Shown here: one piece after another, positions 17,770 through 20,517 of the stretch
Layout of the letters: every line of letters starts with the position of its first letter
How positions within the stretch are numbered: the stretch's first letter is position 1
Assembly: GCA_003427395.1 (NCBI GenBank)
Contig: BFEA01000539.1
Coordinates: forward strand, 1,042,589-1,063,105
Direction of reading: 5' to 3'
From: Chara braunii
Taxonomy: Eukaryota; Streptophyta; Charophyceae; Charales; Characeae
Length of the DNA stretch: 20,517 nucleotides
Notes under the pieces: model-generated
The model's input: only the letters and a program-made list of their open reading frames with translations
Told to the model about the DNA's origin: nothing
Database searches by the model: none
Translations under genes and position numbers: made by a program

Positions 17770-19397
17770 GTTTCGCCATCGAGCGAGCTTTCAGTGATCA
17801 GTTGCTGATGCCACGGGGAGAGATCGCAGCCATCCGCCAAGTGCATCATCCGCGGATCAGCCCCGACTTCATGCGCCTTGCGCAGTTCTTTTGCACTGGG
17901 GGTGCATACGGCGCGGCAGAGTTCCGATTCACGAGCAATCCCCAGGTAGTGGTGCTGGCCGAGGCAACGGCGTTCCAACGACGAGCGGCCCCGGGAATCA
18001 GCCAGGTGTCTACCGTGGTAGTCTTTAGCTGCGACATCACCGCCTTCGATCCGGCGCGGCAAGCCACCATCAAAAGTACCTTGTACCGGTGGGGTCGAGA
18101 TCTGGCCACTGATTGGGATCGACGGTTCACAAGGCACGGTGACGAGTGCTATCCTGTCGATGACATCGAAGTCAACACGCTGTGCACGATGCTATGCAAG
18201 CCACCTGTCGTCCTCCCAGAACTTGCTCCCTTCCAGGCCGCGCAGATGAGCCGCGCGCCGATCTCGACGTTCTCTCCTCCCTCTCTCTTCCCCATCTTCT
18301 GGCAGTCCTCTCACTACCCTCGTCTCTCCTTCCGTCTGGAGCCACTGACAGTACCCCTCGTTGATCCGGACCGTTGGAGGCTGTGGCGTGCAAAATTTGT
18401 GGAGCTCTCGTTTTGCCCACTACGAGTGGATCTGAATTGGACGTGGGAAGGTGATCAGAGGCCCGCATCAGAGATTGTGGAGTTGCTCGTCATTCAGGCA
18501 TGGAGGACCAACGTGGCGGGAGATCTTCTAGGATTCGTCTTTGGAGCAGTGGATCGGGGAAACCGATCACAGATCGTGCGCGAACTTACGATCGTGATCG
18601 CGCGATTGGCCGACGAACTCCCTCTCGACATCGTCTCTCAGAGCGACGAAGAACCCGTGCCACATACCCTCTCAAGGACTCTCGCCCTGAGCCTCTTATG
18701 GTCGGCTTGTATCGAGGAGCGCTGGGCGGACGACCGTTTTCCCTCCCATAGCGAGTACCTGGACGTCCACAGCCTGACTAATCCCCGCTTCTTTCGGCAA
18801 CCAACGGCGTTCGAGTGGGCGGCGCTGAGAGCAGAAGAGGAGGCCGAAGAGGAATCAGAAGGAGAATTGAGGAGAGAGGCCGGGGAAGCAGCAGCCCGAT
18901 TGGCCGAGGACAAAGAAGAAGAGCGCGAAGCAGAAGAAGAGTCGGTGGAAGCTGGAGAAGAAGAAGAAGAAGCAAAGGAGGAGACTTCGGAGGAAGAGGA
19001 AGAGGCCTATAGCGAGTACACAGAGGGCAAGCAAAGTGAGGAGGAGGACGAAGACGACGAAGAAGTGGAAAGCGAGGGCGACGAGGAGCCAACGCACGAC
19101 GAGCTCGAGCGAGTGTCAGGACCGGATCGACGAGAAGAGAACCCAGAGGCTGCTGCGCAGCGCAAGAAAAAGATCGCAGAAGGGAAGCGGCTGGCGATCG
19201 ATCCCGCACCGAACGATCCTTTCAAGGATCCCGAGCCGCCCAAGCTGGAACATAGAGACCTTGCTGCCACGACGACAAGGCGCCGATCCCGATCCCGATC
19301 CATGTCCCCCTCCGCCTCCGCCCGTCCCCCAATTCGTCAACGTGTCAATGAGGGGCTTAGCCCTTCGTCCCCGATCCATATACCACCATCCCCTTAG
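17766..19397 (+). CDS. ORF3: intact 543-residue additional ORF, unknown function
   Basis: The ATG overlaps the pol stop as ATGA and has G at -3. The first 350 residues look globular (FRFTSNPQVVVLAEATAF; STLYRWGRDLATDWDRRF; DLNWTWEGDQRP) but match no family I recognise. Residues about 356-449 are an extremely acidic, Glu-rich tract, probably helical or disordered. They are followed by a basic patch KKKIAEGKR (about 467-475) and an RS-like segment RRRSRSRS (about 506-513), both possible nuclear localisation signals. There is no signal peptide or membrane segment, so it is not env-like. It is on the same strand and directly after integrase, as with additional ORFs in some plant gypsy lineages. 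It is the only long open frame of the element without a stop. Confidence 0.65.
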   Translation: MSFAIERAFSDQLLMPRGEIAAIRQVHHPRISPDFMRLAQFFCTGGAYGAAEFRFTSNPQVVVLAEATAFQRRAAPGISQVSTVVVFSCDITAFDPARQATIKSTLYRWGRDLATDWDRRFTRHGDECYPVDDIEVNTLCTMLCKPPVVLPELAPFQAAQMSRAPISTFSPPSLFPIFWQSSHYPRLSFRLEPLTVPLVDPDRWRLWRAKFVELSFCPLRVDLNWTWEGDQRPASEIVELLVIQAWRTNVAGDLLGFVFGAVDRGNRSQIVRELTIVIARLADELPLDIVSQSDEEPVPHTLSRTLALSLLWSACIEERWADDRFPSHSEYLDVHSLTNPRFFRQPTAFEWAALRAEEEAEEESEGELRREAGEAAARLAEDKEEEREAEEESVEAGEEEEEAKEETSEEEEEAYSEYTEGKQSEEEDEDDEEVESEGDEEPTHDELERVSGPDRREENPEAAAQRKKKIAEGKRLAIDPAPNDPFKDPEPPKLEHRDLAATTTRRRSRSRSMSPSASARPPIRQRVNEGLSPSSPIHIPPSP

Positions 19398-19930
19398 CTA
19401 TTTCTCCTTCAATCAGTTTTTCCATCGCGCCGTCTACCCTCGTAATCCCTTCCCCACCGCCATCTTCCGACATTTCTACTCCGCCCGCCTATAACTGACT
19501 GTCCACCCCCACCCTTCCGTTCGGTGTGCTGTCCCCGACTACTCCCTCCACGTCCTGCCCCTTAGCACCGCGTGGCGAGGCCGTAACCATATAGAGGTTT
19601 ACTGCATCGTTACGGGGACCTTCCCGGCGTGCGAGAACCATGATCGGTTTCGCACAGACGTCCTCTGAACCCTCGTATCCCTTTACCCAGACTACCTCGC
19701 TTCCCTTCCCCGCAACGGCCAGAGATTCCCCCGCTTCCATCGCATTGTCCGTTTTCAAGAACTTCCCTACGACCTCACTGCGATCGGGCGCTTCATACCC
19801 GAGCTTACGATGGAGCCGCCCCGCCCTCCCTTATACGCGTATCGCCTTCCCTTCCCCCTTCCGGTTAATTACTTATGCAGCGACAATGGACGCGTGTCGC
19901 GGCGACGGCACGAGAAAGATCCTGTCCTAG
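19385..19930 (+). pseudogene. Possible decayed C-terminal extension of ORF3
   Basis: A different frame from ORF3 reads on as a Ser/Thr/Pro-rich sequence (PSPPPSSDISTPPAYN). A TGA near 19496 and a TAG near 19589 follow, then 96 open codons to TAG at 19928. The composition is similar to the ORF3 tail, so a frameshift near 19385 may have shortened ORF3. It could equally be non-coding DNA with biased composition. No domain is recognised. Confidence 0.3.
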
Positions 19931-20400
19931 GATCGTCGAAGAGCCCCATCTGAGGAACTAGTAGAAGAGCAGAATGGCCACGTTGGATGACGTCCACACG
20001 CAATCGAACGGTAAGTGGCTTACAGAGAATTGCTCCGCGTGTCGATCAGTTAGAGAAATCGACACATTGTGAGGAAACCCAGGGAGGAGCTACCTACCGT
20101 TCGCTGAAGCCATGGACTACGGCGCCTGTCACTTCGCCGCGCCCGCTTCCGAGGTCCTCAGCGACTAACAGGGTTGTCCCTTTCAGCAAGGTCACTCTTG
20201 GTCCTTAACCACAGGTCATTTTAAAATCTTTTCCTTTGCGAAAATTTCACAGTAATCTCGGTCGGAATTGATCCCTCCGTGTCACGCAGGAATGTTCAAT
20301 CCTCTTACCGTTCTCTTCGGATCAGCTCACCTCCGCGTAATCAGAAGAGCGGCGAAGTCACCAAAGAGGGAACGTTAGCTTTCATTTGGCAGAGAGCAAG

Positions 20401-20429
20401 GAGCCAATCAGGGCTCTTTTCAATGACTT
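20401..20429 (+). repeat. Direct repeat unit 1 with GAGCC/GGCTC hairpin
   Basis: It starts GAGCCAATCAGGGCTC, a 5-bp stem with a six-base loop, then TTTTCAATGACTT. It matches the unit at 20489 at 25 of 29 bases, and all four differences are transitions. Confidence 0.7.
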
Positions 20430-20488
20430 CTCGAAAACGACATTTCCCGAAAATGATTTGCTGTCCAGTCCACAAGGCTCGGAGCGGC

Positions 20489-20517
20489 GAGCTAATCAAG
20501 GCTCTTTTCAATAATTT
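20489..20517 (+). repeat. Direct repeat unit 2, reaching the window edge
   Basis: It starts GAGCTAATCAAGGCTC. The change C to T in the left arm leaves a G-U pair, so the small stem could still form in RNA. It lies 88 bases after unit 1, and further units may lie outside the window. Confidence 0.65.

Larger units (their letters stand above)
11693..19930 (+). mobile_element. Degenerate Ty3/gypsy-type LTR retrotransposon, internal region
   Basis: The order PBS, gag with CCHC knuckle, aspartic protease, reverse transcriptase, RNase H, integrase is the Ty3/gypsy order (integrase last). Two additions set it apart: a PHD-like finger between RNase H and the integrase zinc finger, and a long separate ORF after integrase. 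Gag-pol carries about eleven in-frame stops and about six frame changes. ORF3 carries none in 543 codons. Neither LTR could be delimited, and the 3' LTR may lie beyond 20517. No chromodomain is recognisable at the integrase C-terminus. Confidence 0.85.
19931..20517. other. No recognised gene; direct repeat with hairpins at the end
   Basis: No domain is recognisable on either strand. It should contain the polypurine tract and start of the 3' LTR if the element is complete. GAGGAAACCCAGGGAGGAGC (about 20070-20090) is purine-rich, but no following TG and no match to the upstream region were found. Two 29-base direct repeats lie at 20401-20429 and 20489-20517. Confidence 0.4.

Noticed and set aside
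18778-19303. Leu/Pro- and Ser-rich minus-strand frames
   Set aside because: They are reverse translations of the GAA/GAG-rich and Ser/Arg-rich part of ORF3.
20070-20090. Polypurine tract candidate GAGGAAACCCAGGGAGGAGC
   Set aside because: It is not followed by TG, and the following bases do not match any part of the upstream region, so a 3' LTR start cannot be supported.
20411-20429. GGCTCTTTTCAATGAC resembles the 5' arm and loop of the histone mRNA 3' stem-loop
   Set aside because: The 3' arm is not complementary (AATGAC where AGAGCC is needed), and no histone coding sequence precedes it.

Overview
The window is eukaryotic repeat-rich DNA with no convincing single-copy host gene. It holds plant-type L1-like LINEs with a zinc-knuckle C-terminus and a Ty3/gypsy element whose primer binding site resembles plant initiator-Met tRNA. 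Together these suggest a green-lineage genome (land plant or charophyte alga). This is an inference, because no marker gene is present.

Layout. Positions 1-728 show no recognisable gene. Positions 732-1572 hold a head-to-tail dimer of a MITE with TIRs beginning GGGCATACTC, flanked by TTA/TTA as in the PIF/Harbinger class. Positions 1759-1880 are a 122-bp second MITE that is almost entirely inverted repeat. From about 2080 to 8040 (minus strand) lies a LINE inside a LINE: LINE-A (2446-6924, 5'-truncated, poly(A)-tailed) interrupts the zinc-knuckle coding region of a related LINE-B (6925-8040 plus 2080-2445), with a 14-bp target-site duplication. Positions 8162-8472 carry four long poly-T runs; the last is the tail of a third LINE fragment (LINE-C, 8473-8590). 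Positions 8591-11692 have no recognised gene but contain a G-rich tract, a TATA-like box and simple repeats, and may include the 5' LTR of the next element.

From about 11693 to 19930 (plus strand) there is a Ty3/gypsy-type element in the order PBS, gag with CCHC knuckle, aspartic protease, RT (YMDD), RNase H, a PHD-like zinc finger, the integrase HHCC finger, a DDE integrase core, the integrase C-terminal domain, and an additional 3' ORF (ORF3). Gag-pol is broken by about eleven in-frame stops and about six frame changes. ORF3 has 543 uninterrupted codons, and its ATG overlaps the pol stop as ATGA. No LTR pair could be recognised inside the window.

The most notable features are the PHD-like finger inside pol, and the intact acidic-tailed ORF3 joined to a decayed pol by a stop/start overlap. 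Both are candidates for an unusual gypsy lineage. A PHD finger could be a chromatin-targeting module comparable in role to the chromodomain of chromoviruses; that is inference.
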